From: Pilimelia columellifera
GTDB lineage: Bacteria; Actinomycetota; Actinomycetes; Mycobacteriales; Micromonosporaceae
Assembly: GCF_039532605.1 (NCBI RefSeq)
Contig: NZ_BAAARY010000008.1
Coordinates: forward strand, 62,001 to 126,000
Length of the DNA: 64,000 nt
Reading direction: 5' to 3'
Position numbers and translations under genes: made by a program. Numbering within the stretch: the stretch's first letter is position 1; each line of letters opens with the position of its first letter. Below the pieces are notes generated by a model. The model made no database searches. It was not told the DNA's origin and worked only from the letters and a program-made list of their open reading frames with translations. Shown one piece after another: positions 15,268 to 24,641 of this stretch.

Positions 15268-16276
15268 GGTTGATGCTGCCCGACTGCTGCTGGACCGCCT
15301 CGGCGTCACCGTCGAAGACCTCACCGCAGCACCAGCCGGCGTTGACGTCCCCACCTTCGACGCCTACATCGCTCGCGTGTCGACCGCGGTGACAGTTGGA
15401 ACCGTACGGGTCTACGGTCCCTACTGGAACCGCGTACGCGATGCCTGGGGACAGCGTCGCCTCGACGAAGCCACCGCGCTCGAGGTCAAACAGCTCGCCG
15501 AACACACCCGCAACACCGTGGTCGTGCGACGCAACGCCCGCGGCGGCCACCACGCCGCCGAACACATGATCGCCGCCCTACGCTGCCTCTACCGTCACGC
15601 CGTCGCCGACGGCCTCATCTCCGTACGAGCCAACCCGGCCATCCGGGTACCCAAACCCCGCCGACGCACCAACGCCCGCCGGGCGCTGCTCGACAGCCAA
15701 CTCGCCGACATCAACACCATCGTCTGCACCACCGGCAACGACCCCGACCTGGACAGTCTGCTGCTACGCCTGCACCTGGAGACCGCCTGCCGCCGCGGTG
15801 GGGCCCTCGCGCTACGCCCTTGCGACCTCGACCACCAGCAGTGCCTCGTCCGGCTGCGGGAGAAGGGAGCCACCGACCGCTGGCAGCCGGTATCCCCTAC
15901 CCTGCTGCGAGCGCTGCGCCACCACAGCAACCAGCGCGGAGACACAGACCAAACCGGGGCACTGCTGCGATACCGCAACGGGCGCCCGCTCACCGCCCGC
16001 CGCTACGACCATCTGTGGAACCGAGTCGGCCAACACCTCCCGTGGGTCGCTGCCCAACAGATCAGCACCCACTGGCTACGCCACACCACCCTCACCTGGG
16101 TCGAGCGCCACTTCGGTTACGGAGTCGCCCGCGCCTACGCCGGCCACGACGACCACACCACCCACGGCTCGACCACCACCTACATTCGCGCCGACCTGTA
16201 CGAGATCACCACCGCCCTGGCAGCCCTCACCGGCGAACACCATCCCCTACTGGCCCCTGCCGCGACGACCCGCTGA
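15245..16276 (+). CDS. Tyrosine recombinase (integrase), left module
   Basis: A 343-residue phage-type integrase beginning at ATG 15245 after AGGAGAACCGCC. It has an N-terminal SAM-like core-binding domain (about 38-130) and a catalytic domain with Arg183 (ETACRRGGALAL), Lys in REKGATDRW, the H-x-x-R box THWLRH (276-280), His301 (YAGHDD) and the nucleophile Tyr313 (TTTYIRADL). All residues needed for strand exchange are present. The protein is clearly homologous to the minus-strand integrase at 27785-28825. It ends 24 bases before a convergent DUF7660 gene. The cognate attachment site is not visible; the tRNA genes at 12.0 and 29.4 kb are candidates. Confidence 0.9.
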   Translation: MNNTSAAEVDAARLLLDRLGVTVEDLTAAPAGVDVPTFDAYIARVSTAVTVGTVRVYGPYWNRVRDAWGQRRLDEATALEVKQLAEHTRNTVVVRRNARGGHHAAEHMIAALRCLYRHAVADGLISVRANPAIRVPKPRRRTNARRALLDSQLADINTIVCTTGNDPDLDSLLLRLHLETACRRGGALALRPCDLDHQQCLVRLREKGATDRWQPVSPTLLRALRHHSNQRGDTDQTGALLRYRNGRPLTARRYDHLWNRVGQHLPWVAAQQISTHWLRHTTLTWVERHFGYGVARAYAGHDDHTTHGSTTTYIRADLYEITTALAALTGEHHPLLAPAATTR

Positions 16277-16299
16277 CAAGAATCAGCACCTGGAAGGCC

Positions 16300-16575
16300 C
16301 TACTCGTAGTAGGTCGCGGCCCTCACCAGCTCAGCGAACAGCGCCCAGGACGGCCGCTCCTGCACCTGCCCCGGCGGGTCCACGGTGCAGGCCCCGGCCA
16401 CCGCAGCGAAAGCGTCCAGGAAGCGCTCCAGCGTTCCGTTCTCCCACTCCGCGGCACCGGAGCCGCGGAGGTCAGCTGAGACCTCATCGAGGAACGTGGC
16501 GAAGTCGTCCCGCGTCCGCACACCGCGAGGGTCGGCGTAGGTCGAACGACCAGTCTCATGACTCACGTGTCCCAT
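16300..16575 (-). CDS. DUF7660-like small protein, convergent with the integrase
   Basis: A 91-residue protein with TRDDFATFLDEVSADL, AEWENGTLERFLDAFAAV and a C-terminal SWALFAELVRAATYYE. The W-E-N-x-T-L-x-x-F-L centre and the A-x-x-Y-E end are what I remember of the DUF7660 family. A decayed homologue lies next to the other integrase (27384-27665), in the same relative position, so this gene is part of the module. Its role is unknown; small size and constant linkage hint at an accessory or immunity function. Confidence 0.6.
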   Translation of the reverse strand: MGHVSHETGRSTYADPRGVRTRDDFATFLDEVSADLRGSGAAEWENGTLERFLDAFAAVAGACTVDPPGQVQERPSWALFAELVRAATYYE

Positions 16576-16820
16576 GTTGACACCGACAACGCGCGGACTT
16601 GCATGATGACGTCCGCGAACACGAACGCCAGAGGTTGTTAGAAGCGGCCGTTTCTCGACATTCGCGCGCGAGCGACTACCTGACGGCGCCTAGGCTCAGG
16701 CCCGGCCCTCACTCTCTGTTGTTGTCCCACAGGCAGCCGACAACCGGTGGGATGCGCGCTCGTGCCGAATTGAGTGCGATCTCGCGTGCCGATGCGAGTA
16801 GACAAAAGGCCACGATTGGG

Positions 16821-17777
16821 TCAGCCCTCCCAATCCGATAGCGATAGCTCTTTGACCCAATCGGCCACAAGTGCCGTGCCATCAGGTCGCAGTCCTAGTT
16901 CCTGCGTTTGAATCGCTGCATGGATGTCCCGGATGTCCTCTGCCATCCCCTCTATCCGACCATCGTCAGCCTCTGTCGTACGCAAGTAGATGGCTTTATG
17001 TAGTCGAACCTGAGTGCCATTGGACAGATCGCCCGACAAGACCACTTCCTGGCCATCGAGACTGTGAGATGCAAATTCTACGGCTCGGGCGTATGGCGCA
17101 TAGAATGCCTGAAACATCATGTCCTCATTGATTTCTAAATGAACCCCTTCGGGTTCCATCTCTTCAGGATCAAAAGCGTCAACCTCAAGGTCCACCGTAT
17201 TTGGGAACGACGCAACGCACCCAAGGGCGAGGTACGGAGGCTGCCCAGCGATGGAAAGCACGGACCGCTTTTGTGCTTGGAGGGTTTGGATTATCGAACT
17301 CTCCATACTGCGAGAGCGCCCCTTAGCTTCGGCAACCAGATAACCCGATGGCGTCAAGCCGAAGAGATCAGAGCGTCGACGAGTCTGGCCAAACTGTATT
17401 GACCAGTGATTCTGGTATCTATCCACGTGCATTAGAAAATCGGCTCTAAGGACATCCGTGCAAAGAATGCCGGTTACGGCCTGACCCAAGGCATACGAAA
17501 GCCCAACCTTTTCCGACCGATCTAGCTCAAGCGCAAGACGTGATCGAGCAAGTGTTCCCCTATAGGTTCGGCGAAGGTACGCCCTCATGAGCGATGTACG
17601 ATGCAGAAACTCATGAACCGAGGACATCCCGTAGCGCCAACGATCGCCCGGGGCTCTGCCTGTAACGAATAGCGCCCGGGCCAAGTCGCTCATGGTAAAG
17701 CTCATGTCTTGCCCGTTTGGCATCGCACCAGCCGGGAAGTTGTAGCGACGGAGCTGAGCGGTAATAGATGGCGACAT
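16821..17777 (-). CDS. Uncharacterised protein with a PD-(D/E)xK-like nuclease signature
   Basis: A 318-residue soluble protein encoded in DNA of visibly lower GC than its surroundings. Residues 86-160 contain DRSEKVGLSYALGQAVT, then RSDLFGLTPSGYLVAEAKG, giving an Asp137...Glu150-x-Lys152 arrangement with an upstream acidic helix, as in restriction-endonuclease-like folds. The remaining C-terminal half is mixed alpha/beta with an acidic stretch (VDAFDPEEMEPEGVHLE). I recognise no named family. The gene stands first in a set of minus-strand genes within the island. Nuclease activity is inferred from the motif only; a substrate-recognition role for the C-terminal half is possible. Confidence 0.55.
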   Translation of the reverse strand: MSPSITAQLRRYNFPAGAMPNGQDMSFTMSDLARALFVTGRAPGDRWRYGMSSVHEFLHRTSLMRAYLRRTYRGTLARSRLALELDRSEKVGLSYALGQAVTGILCTDVLRADFLMHVDRYQNHWSIQFGQTRRRSDLFGLTPSGYLVAEAKGRSRSMESSIIQTLQAQKRSVLSIAGQPPYLALGCVASFPNTVDLEVDAFDPEEMEPEGVHLEINEDMMFQAFYAPYARAVEFASHSLDGQEVVLSGDLSNGTQVRLHKAIYLRTTEADDGRIEGMAEDIRDIHAAIQTQELGLRPDGTALVADWVKELSLSDWEG

Positions 17778-17999
17778 GTGTTAACTGTAGAACAGCAAGG
17801 AAAAGGAGCGGACCTAAACCGAAAGGGTGCCGACTGTCCCGCTCGGCGGACGTCCGCTCCTGCCGCAGAGTGCTCAGCGCATCGCATCGTCGCGGGCCGC
17901 GAGTGGGGTCCGGGACCTGTGGTGATGGCTGGCCAACGCCGACTGTAGGGTGATTGGCGCCGAAATCTGCTGACGAGCAGGATCGCCGTAGGCGAAGCG

Positions 18000-18752
18000 C
18001 TACAGGAGCTGGGGGAACCATAGGCGGGCGGCGGCGTCTCGGGCGACCAGGAACCCGGCTATGGCCAGTAGCCAGCCCAACAGGCCGCTGCCCTTGGTCA
18101 CGACCCAGGTGTTGAGGCGTTCCAAAATCCTGTCGATCCGGGCGAAGCCCGCGGTACGCAGCGAGTAGAGCGCCAGCGCCGGCAGGATCATCACCACGCA
18201 GTATCCGCCCACCAGGATCAGGGTGGACCAGTTCGGCAGGTCGGCTGTGGAGATCAGCCCGATCGCGCCCAGGTAGGGCAGCATGGTCGCTACCTCAGCC
18301 AGGGCCGCCAGTAGAGCCAAGCCAGTGAGGCCACCCGGCCCGGCGGCGGCGCCGGTCACGGCTCGGTCCCGCCACCGCAGGATGCGGGCGGTCGCGGCGG
18401 CCTTGCGCTTCTCCACCCAGAAGCTCAACACGAACAGGGCACCACCGACCACGAGCTGGCCGATCAGCAACAGCCGGTGCGTCCACAGGACCTCAAGGGC
18501 GGATGCGATGCGGGGGCCACCGGCGACGAGGACCATACCCACGACGAAGTAGAACGCCGTGATCGTCCCCAGGTAGGCCAGTAAGCGCCTGACCTGTATG
18601 CCGCCGGGGGTGAGTAGTAACCAAACCGGGATGAATAGCGTCCCGATGCTGGTGCTGTCGATGATGGCTAGACCAGCAAGCGACAGCACGAAGATGACCG
18701 ACATGGCAGCCATCATGACAAGATCGGCGGCCCGCGGGCGACCCCGCCCCAA
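18000..18752 (-). CDS. GAP/Sap-type polytopic membrane protein
   Basis: About six membrane segments over 250 residues, with LAGLAIIDSTSIGTLFIP (about 25-42) and the central VTGAAAGPGGLTGLALLAAL followed by VATMLPYLGAIGLIS. The I-D-S-T-S-I-G-T motif is typical of the GAP family (Sap, sulfolipid-1-addressing protein), related to LysE-like exporters. In mycobacteria such a protein takes part in glycolipid export; the substrate here is unknown. The basic N-terminus may start at one of several Met residues (13-17). Inside a defence-like island it could be an effector-type membrane protein or unrelated cargo. Confidence 0.65.
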   Translation of the reverse strand: MGRGRPRAADLVMMAAMSVIFVLSLAGLAIIDSTSIGTLFIPVWLLLTPGGIQVRRLLAYLGTITAFYFVVGMVLVAGGPRIASALEVLWTHRLLLIGQLVVGGALFVLSFWVEKRKAAATARILRWRDRAVTGAAAGPGGLTGLALLAALAEVATMLPYLGAIGLISTADLPNWSTLILVGGYCVVMILPALALYSLRTAGFARIDRILERLNTWVVTKGSGLLGWLLAIAGFLVARDAAARLWFPQLL

Positions 18753-18925
18753 CGAACGCCCTCAACTGCCGCCGACGGTGCGGGCGGTCGGCTGATCAGT
18801 CTGCATCTGGGTAATCGATGCCGATGCCGATGCCGGCTCCTGGCGGTGGTTCGGCCACCTAACATAGTGTTGAAGTTTGGGTCCGGATTGCTTATGCTAT
18901 GCGGCCACCCATATTTCTCAAGAAA

Positions 18926-19867
18926 TTAGCGCTCCCACCGGAAGCCCTGTTGCTGGACGTGCTCTTCCATCCAAACCTCCAGCGCCCGTACTCGCAATCG
19001 ACGCCGTGAATCGGATTCCTCCGAGTTGTACCCGAAATACGTCGCGTAGGCAGTAGACACGATGCCAGCTGCCTTGACGCAAGTCTGCACAAGCGCACCA
19101 ATGCCAAGAAGATCTGGGCCCAGTAGGCCATCGCCCACCTCGGCATCGCCGAGCATCCACCGCCAGCTGTGGGTTACTCCAGAACCGTATTGGTACAGTC
19201 CGGCCTTTTCGGGAAAGGCGTCCGCGACCAAGTTGGCATTCTTGACACTTACTGGCTGCTGGACGCCCCCGTTGATTCCCAGATACGCAACCGTTTTTTG
19301 GTCCTTACCGGTTAGCTCACTGACTTCCGCTCGGCTGAGACGATCGGAAAGATCTTGGACACGCTTCATGGCTGCGTCGATACCGGGCTTTGCAATGTGC
19401 AACAGGCGATCTGGGACTGTCCTCGCTGCTTTGGCGCCATTGATCGCGTCCTCGCGGGCGATGATGGCCGCCCGGAGTAGACGTTGGCGACTATCCAGTT
19501 TCGGGTCCAGGAGATACGCGATCTTGGCGGCAGCCTCGTAGGCAACGCGGCCGATAGTCATATGGGCATAGAGTGGCGTCCGTGCGGCTTTATCGCCTAC
19601 GTCGAGTACCGCCCGCAGTGCCACGAGGTGGTCTTTGACGTTCTCCACCATCAGAGCCAGGTGGTGTAGCCCTTCCGAATGTATCTCCCGACGAGCCGCG
19701 CTAACGACATTGTCAGACCCGTTCCATTCAGCCTCATCCGCCAGGTACGGGCTGCCGTCCTTTGGCCTATTTCGGTATTGCTGCAGCTCCGTGTCAAATG
19801 CGGCGAGCTCCTGATCAATTGATCGGACCGCCGTTCGAAGTACTGGAACACTCTGTTCTATGGCCAT
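18926..19867 (-). CDS. Uncharacterised helical protein
   Basis: The ATG at 19865-19867 (MAIEQSVPVLRTAVRSID) is preferred over the TTG five codons upstream, giving 313 residues. The N-terminal half is a long helical region (HHLALMVENVKDHLVALRAV, HMTIGRVAYEAAAKIAYLL, RAAIIAREDAINGAKAAR); the C-terminal half has SWRWMLGDAEVGDGLLGPDL and a second hydrophobic stretch (LVQTCVKAAGIVSTAYATYF). I recognise no family; parts recall HEPN-like or DUF5677-like helical bundles, but the HEPN R-x(4-6)-H motif is not convincing. GC is slightly low. It lies 168 bases downstream of the large Mrr-like gene on the same strand. Confidence 0.5.
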   Translation of the reverse strand: MAIEQSVPVLRTAVRSIDQELAAFDTELQQYRNRPKDGSPYLADEAEWNGSDNVVSAARREIHSEGLHHLALMVENVKDHLVALRAVLDVGDKAARTPLYAHMTIGRVAYEAAAKIAYLLDPKLDSRQRLLRAAIIAREDAINGAKAARTVPDRLLHIAKPGIDAAMKRVQDLSDRLSRAEVSELTGKDQKTVAYLGINGGVQQPVSVKNANLVADAFPEKAGLYQYGSGVTHSWRWMLGDAEVGDGLLGPDLLGIGALVQTCVKAAGIVSTAYATYFGYNSEESDSRRRLRVRALEVWMEEHVQQQGFRWER

Positions 19868-20034
19868 CCATACAGCGTACAAGTGCAGATTGCAGATTTA
19901 GGACTGGTGGTACTTCGGCAGGCACTCAACTGCCGCGATTCGATCGCGACGCAACGTCGCAGCTGCTCTCCGGTTGTTGGCTCCTACTCGCTCGCCTGGG
20001 CGTTGACGTCGAGTCCGAGCGCTCGTCCCGCATG

Positions 20035-23000
20035 TCAGGCCAGCACGCTTCGCACGCTGTAGCTTGGGTCTTGGGCGAGACGATCACGAACGGGCCGCCG
20101 GACCTCGTCCGGCTCCGTACCGCTGAGCGCCTCGGCCAAGGTCCGCCGGACCCTGACGTCGGAATCGGTTGCAAGCCGCATCCCGGTCTGAACCGGCGTC
20201 CCGTGCCTCGCCCAGAGAATCGCGGCGAACGACCTCAGCGCCCACCCCTGGGTCAGCAGATAGCCGACGTCCTCGCGCATGGCGTCGCCCAGCTGCTGGA
20301 GTGCTCGTGTGACCCAGTAGCCGGACTCGCTGGCGTCAACGAGCAGCTCGTATGCCTGGTCGCGCACCACCGCCCGCTGCCCATCGGTGCCGGCCAGGCA
20401 CGCGGCGAGAAAGAGCGCCCGCTCGCGGCTGTCCATGTCGTTCCGGACCACCCGCATGCCGCCGAGGCGGTGAGAGAACCTCTGCTCCCACTCGTCGTGC
20501 AGCGACGACCGCGGTGCCGAGGCACCGTGAATCGCCGCCGCGAAATGCTCGCTACGATCCGCCGCGGATAGCTGCGGGGCGAGATTGGCGGCCGCGATGA
20601 GGTAGTCCCCCCGATCGGCGGCGCCGACGTGTTTGTCGTCCGCCCTTCGCAGCAGTTCCGACACGGCGGGGTCGAGCCGATCGCCCGGCAGACCCAGCAC
20701 GAGAAGCGAATCCCCGACGGCGCTGGTCCCCTCGGTGAAGACACCGGGTTTGTGGACGAGCGGGGTCGTGAGCCTGGCCAAGGCCGCCGCGGCTTGCTCC
20801 GGCGGCACGCTTTCGGTGTCGTGAAACGCCAGCGTCTCCCGCGCCCAGTGGTTGCCGTTCGCCGCGAGCGCTGCGAGGAGCGGCCGCGTGACGTCGAGGA
20901 ACCTGTCCACGGCTTGCTGCGCGACCTGTTTGCGCGCGGATTGCGACCGTGCGAGCAGCTTCACCAGGTGCGTACAGGCACGTTCCGCGAATTCCGGCCT
21001 CGCTAGGGCGATGCGGGCTACCGCGACGGCCTCGTTCTGGTCATGGAACCGGTAATGCTCGCCGTCCAAGAGCGGCTGCTGCTCGAAGTGCGCGAGCGCC
21101 TTCTCAGCGCGGTCGGGCGTGAGCCGGTGAGCGAGGCCGGCTAGCGCGCCGATCGCTCCGTTGTAGCGCGACACCGCGAGCATGCGGATGTCGGGCAGTT
21201 CGTTCGCCTCGGCACCGGCGATCTCGATCAGGATCCGCTCGGAGATCACCTCGACCACGTCGTCGGGCACCAGGTCGGCTTGCTGCTCGATCAGCCGGAA
21301 CGCGGTGCCGACCGTCCAATAGTTCGGCGCCGACAGCTCCGGCGTGACGTCGATGAACCTGTCGGCGAACTGTCTGCCCAGCTCCTTGATCTCCTTGACG
21401 GCACCCGCCCGCGCGAGGTGTCCCGCCGCGAGGCCGGGTTCGTCCGCCTTCGCCAGCGCGGCCGCCAGGACCCGCCTCGCCTCGCGTTCGCCCTCCCAAT
21501 CACCAGCCGAGACGGCGTCCCTTAGGGCTCGCTGGGCGAAGATCGCTGCCGAGCGCAACTGGTCGGCCCGCAGCGCATCGAGGGCTGACTCGTATGCCGA
21601 CTCGGCGATCGCGAGTATTCGCGGCGCAGGTCCGAGCTCAAGCAGCGCCTTCTGCAACGGCAGCGCCTCGTCCGAAGTGAAGGGATTCCAGTACTCGCGG
21701 AAAGCCCGGCGGCTCATCGTCCAGGTCGTAGCGTCGGTCCAGCGCCGCGCCAAGGAAGCGTCGCCGGTGGCGTCGTCCCAAAGCGCCTCGGCGTCCTTAA
21801 ACTTCTGGTTCAGCGCCCGGTGCCGTGCGTAACGAGCCGTCACCAGGGCGAGCAGGTCGTACCCCAGCTTCAGTTTTCGTGCGTCGGCGAGAATCGCCGT
21901 CCAGTCGCCTGTCGCCTCGGCGGCGAGCATGCGCAGCCGCGTCCGGAGGACAGGGTCACGGAAGTCGCTCTCGATCGCGGACGCGAGTGTCTCGCTCAGC
22001 GAGGAGAGCGCGGCCAGGTCGTCATTGGCGACGGCGACCTCTCCTGCCAGGGCTGCGAGGCGTGCCCTATCGACGTCCTCGCCGATACCCGCGACGTCCG
22101 CCACGGCACCGAGCGGGTTGAAGTAGAGGTTCGACGCCGCGCCCGCCACCTGCGTGAACCACGGTGCCGCACCAGCACGTACGAGTTCGCGCAGTCGCCG
22201 GTGAGCGACATCGGCGGTGGACGTCAGCCCGAGATCGAGTGCCGCCCAGAACTCGTCGAGGCACTGGCGCGCCGCCTCGTCGGCGCGGCCGACACGCGCG
22301 AGTAGCCGGCCTCGCTCCACGTCGTACTGCGCAGCGTAGGCGCCGAACGGCGTCGCGCGCAGCTTTCCCTGAGCCTCCTCGATCAGGGCCAGCGCCCGCA
22401 CAGGATCGTTGGTTAGCGCTCGCGCCTCCCGCAGCAGTTCGGCCGCGCCGGTCGTCTCCTCCGGCGTCCGCGCCAAAGCCTCTCGGATAGCGACCGTCTC
22501 CACGGACGGCACCACCACGGACTCCAACTCGAACGGGAGGCAGAATGCCCGAGCCGTCTCCTCCCCGAAGAACTCCACGACGATGTTCGGGCTTGTGCGA
22601 AGCAGAAGCGACAGCTCCTGCCGGTCCCACAGGTCCAGCTCGATAGGATGGAGATCCTTGCGGAGTGCTGCCAGCACCGGCGGCACGGTCTTGCTCTTGA
22701 CGTCGATGCTCACGCCGATAATCAGGCGGTCGATCGTGAAGGGTCGCTCGGTATCCCGGAACTTCTTCACGGCGGCTTTGAGGTCAGCCGGGCCGAAGCG
22801 CTTGTATTTCTTGCTCTGCAGGCCGACACCACCGCCGTCCGGCGCCAGCGCGACGACGTCCAGGCCCTCTTGTGCCTGACCGCGCTCGCCGTAGATTTGG
22901 GCGTAGCGCAGCCCTTCCACATCACGCAGGATGCGCCACTGGATGCGCTCGAAGTCCTCCCACGGCAGTTCATTCAAAGGCAGGAACTCGAGCTTTCCGA

Positions 23001-23070
23001 TGACCCTGGCCGGCGTGACCTGCGACGGGCTGCGGTATAGAGAGGCGTCAAGTGGTACCTGGTTCCACAA
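20035..23070 (-). CDS. Mrr-like nuclease fused to long helical repeats
   Basis: A 1011-residue protein. The N-terminal domain (about 35-110) is a restriction-endonuclease fold of the Mrr type: WEDFERIQWRILRD with Glu41, RGQAQEGLDVVAL with Asp71 and VGLQSKKYKRF with Gln85-x-Lys87. The remaining 850 residues are alpha-helical repeats of TPR or HEAT character (VRALALIEEAQGKLRATPF, SAAIFAQRALRDAVSAGDWE, ending VRVRRTLAEALSG). I see no Walker A motif, so it is not a STAND ATPase like the Avs proteins that share this nuclease. The layout fits a phage-defence effector that senses through its repeats, but this is inference. It starts at an ATG following the IS3-flanking region. Confidence 0.75.
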   Translation of the reverse strand: MWNQVPLDASLYRSPSQVTPARVIGKLEFLPLNELPWEDFERIQWRILRDVEGLRYAQIYGERGQAQEGLDVVALAPDGGGVGLQSKKYKRFGPADLKAAVKKFRDTERPFTIDRLIIGVSIDVKSKTVPPVLAALRKDLHPIELDLWDRQELSLLLRTSPNIVVEFFGEETARAFCLPFELESVVVPSVETVAIREALARTPEETTGAAELLREARALTNDPVRALALIEEAQGKLRATPFGAYAAQYDVERGRLLARVGRADEAARQCLDEFWAALDLGLTSTADVAHRRLRELVRAGAAPWFTQVAGAASNLYFNPLGAVADVAGIGEDVDRARLAALAGEVAVANDDLAALSSLSETLASAIESDFRDPVLRTRLRMLAAEATGDWTAILADARKLKLGYDLLALVTARYARHRALNQKFKDAEALWDDATGDASLARRWTDATTWTMSRRAFREYWNPFTSDEALPLQKALLELGPAPRILAIAESAYESALDALRADQLRSAAIFAQRALRDAVSAGDWEGEREARRVLAAALAKADEPGLAAGHLARAGAVKEIKELGRQFADRFIDVTPELSAPNYWTVGTAFRLIEQQADLVPDDVVEVISERILIEIAGAEANELPDIRMLAVSRYNGAIGALAGLAHRLTPDRAEKALAHFEQQPLLDGEHYRFHDQNEAVAVARIALARPEFAERACTHLVKLLARSQSARKQVAQQAVDRFLDVTRPLLAALAANGNHWARETLAFHDTESVPPEQAAAALARLTTPLVHKPGVFTEGTSAVGDSLLVLGLPGDRLDPAVSELLRRADDKHVGAADRGDYLIAAANLAPQLSAADRSEHFAAAIHGASAPRSSLHDEWEQRFSHRLGGMRVVRNDMDSRERALFLAACLAGTDGQRAVVRDQAYELLVDASESGYWVTRALQQLGDAMREDVGYLLTQGWALRSFAAILWARHGTPVQTGMRLATDSDVRVRRTLAEALSGTEPDEVRRPVRDRLAQDPSYSVRSVLA

Positions 23071-23435
23071 GGCGGCGGCTCCTAGGTTCAGTGTGCTTGG
23101 TCCCTATTCTCGCTAGGACAAACGAGAGGGCCAGCGCTCTTGGACCTGGCGTGCACCACAACGATAGACCAAGTCCGTGACCTCGCGGTGACACCGAGAC
23201 GGATACTCCCTCACCGGCGAGCCTGTTTACGATTCAGGTCGCCATCACCGCCGGCACAACGCAGGCGTCAAATGGGCACAACGAAGACATCCGCAGTCGC
23301 ATAGGGATTGATCAACTCACTCTCTTGCCGCGGACTATGCGCCGACCCGCCTGACCGCTCAAGGCGAAGCCCGCTCGTCAGTAACCCGTCAGCGGCGGTT
23401 GATGCCTGGCCGTTACTCATGCGTCGGCGGTGGGT
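23071..23435. other. Intergenic stretch upstream of the Mrr-like gene
   Basis: No frame reads like a gene here. It presumably contains the promoter of the Mrr-like gene and is bounded on the right by the left end of the IS3 element. A minus-strand frame (ending near 23268) runs out of the IS and may be the orphaned end of whatever the IS interrupted; I cannot identify it. Confidence 0.4.
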
Positions 23436-23514
23436 TGACCTGACCCCGTGATTTTGGTCCGGGTGGTGTGGGAGTCTTGCGGCCCGCTGATGCGGGCAGG
23501 AAGGCTTGAGGACT

Positions 23515-23796
23515 ATGGCTATCAGGAAGCGGCACACCCCTGAGCAGGTTGTGCGCAAGCTGCAGACCGCCGATCGGCTCCTGGCCGAGGGCAAGGACAT
23601 CCCCGAGGTGTGCCGGCAGCTGCAGGTTTCCGAGCAGACCTACTACCGGTGGCGCAACCAGTTCGGTGGGCTGAAGGCCGACGACGCCAAGCGGCTCAAG
23701 GATCTGGAGCGGGAGAACTCCACGCTCAAAAGGTTGCTGGCCGAGGCTGAGCTGGAGAAAGCGGCGTTGCGGGAGGTCGCGAAGGGAAACCTCTGA
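23515..23796 (+). CDS. IS3-family transposase OrfA
   Basis: A 93-residue helix-turn-helix protein beginning MAIRKRHTPEQVVRKL after a GAGGA sequence. It has the expected HTH (DIPEVCRQLQVSEQTYYRW) and a leucine-zipper helix (DLERENSTLKRLLAEAELEK) that mediates OrfA/OrfAB multimerisation. It ends 23 bases before the nominal OrfB start in another phase, so the active transposase is probably made as an OrfAB fusion by programmed -1 frameshifting, as in other IS3 elements. Confidence 0.9.
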   Translation: MAIRKRHTPEQVVRKLQTADRLLAEGKDIPEVCRQLQVSEQTYYRWRNQFGGLKADDAKRLKDLERENSTLKRLLAEAELEKAALREVAKGNL

Positions 23797-23819
23797 GCCC
23801 GACCCGCCGGCGGGCCGCG

Positions 23820-24641
23820 GTGGAACATCTGCAGCGTGTGCTGGGGATCTCGCAGCGGTTGGCCTGCCGGGTGGTCGGGCAGCACCGATCGACCCAACGC
23901 CACCAGCGGGCCGCCGACACAGTCGCGGAACCGGACGCCGGGCTGCGGTCCTGGCTACGCGCCTGGGCCGGCAAACATCCCCGGTGGGGGTTCCGGCGGG
24001 CCTACCACGACGCCCGAGGTGAAGGCTGGATGGTCAACCACAAGAAGATCCAACGGCTGTGGCGTGATGAAGGCCTACGGGTGCCGCAACGCCGACGCCG
24101 TAAACGCGCCGGTCACAGCACCATCGAGCCCGTCACCGCCGACGCCCCGAACCGGGTGTGGGCTGTCGACTTCCAGTTCGACTCGACCACCGACGGCCGA
24201 CCAGTGAAGATCGTGTCGATCGTGGACGAACACACCCGCGAATGCCTCGGCGGGCTGGTCGCCAGATCCATCACCGCCGACACCCTCGCCACCGAACTCG
24301 ACCGCATCGCCGCCACCCGCGGCTACCCCACAGCACTGCGCTCGGACAACGGGCCAGAGTTCGTGTCCGCCGTCATGGCCGACTGGGCCGGCCAGCGCGT
24401 CGGCCTGACCTACATACCCCCAGGCCAGCCCTGGCGCAACGGATACATCGAGTCGTTCAACGGGCGCCTACGCGACGAATGCCTCAACATCAACATCTTC
24501 TGGTCCCTGACCCACGCCCAGGTCATCATCGGCGACTGGAAACACGAGTACAACCAACAGCGCAGGCACTCAGCCCTGGGCTACAAAACCCCGGCCAGCT
24601 ACGCTGCCGGCTGCACCCACACATCGATGACTCTCACATGA
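23820..24641 (+). CDS. IS3-family transposase OrfB (rve domain)
   Basis: A 273-residue integrase-core protein with the DDE triad visible: Asp in NRVWAVDFQFD, Asp in LRSDNGPEFVSAV and Glu in YIESFNGRLRDECLN. An N-terminal HTH_21-type region (RWGFRRAYHDARGEGW) precedes the core. The reading frame looks intact. The GTG at 23820 is only the nominal start; translation is more likely by frameshift from orfA. It ends eight bases inside the region shared with the end of the convergent HNH gene. Confidence 0.9.
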   Translation: MEHLQRVLGISQRLACRVVGQHRSTQRHQRAADTVAEPDAGLRSWLRAWAGKHPRWGFRRAYHDARGEGWMVNHKKIQRLWRDEGLRVPQRRRRKRAGHSTIEPVTADAPNRVWAVDFQFDSTTDGRPVKIVSIVDEHTRECLGGLVARSITADTLATELDRIAATRGYPTALRSDNGPEFVSAVMADWAGQRVGLTYIPPGQPWRNGYIESFNGRLRDECLNINIFWSLTHAQVIIGDWKHEYNQQRRHSALGYKTPASYAAGCTHTSMTLT

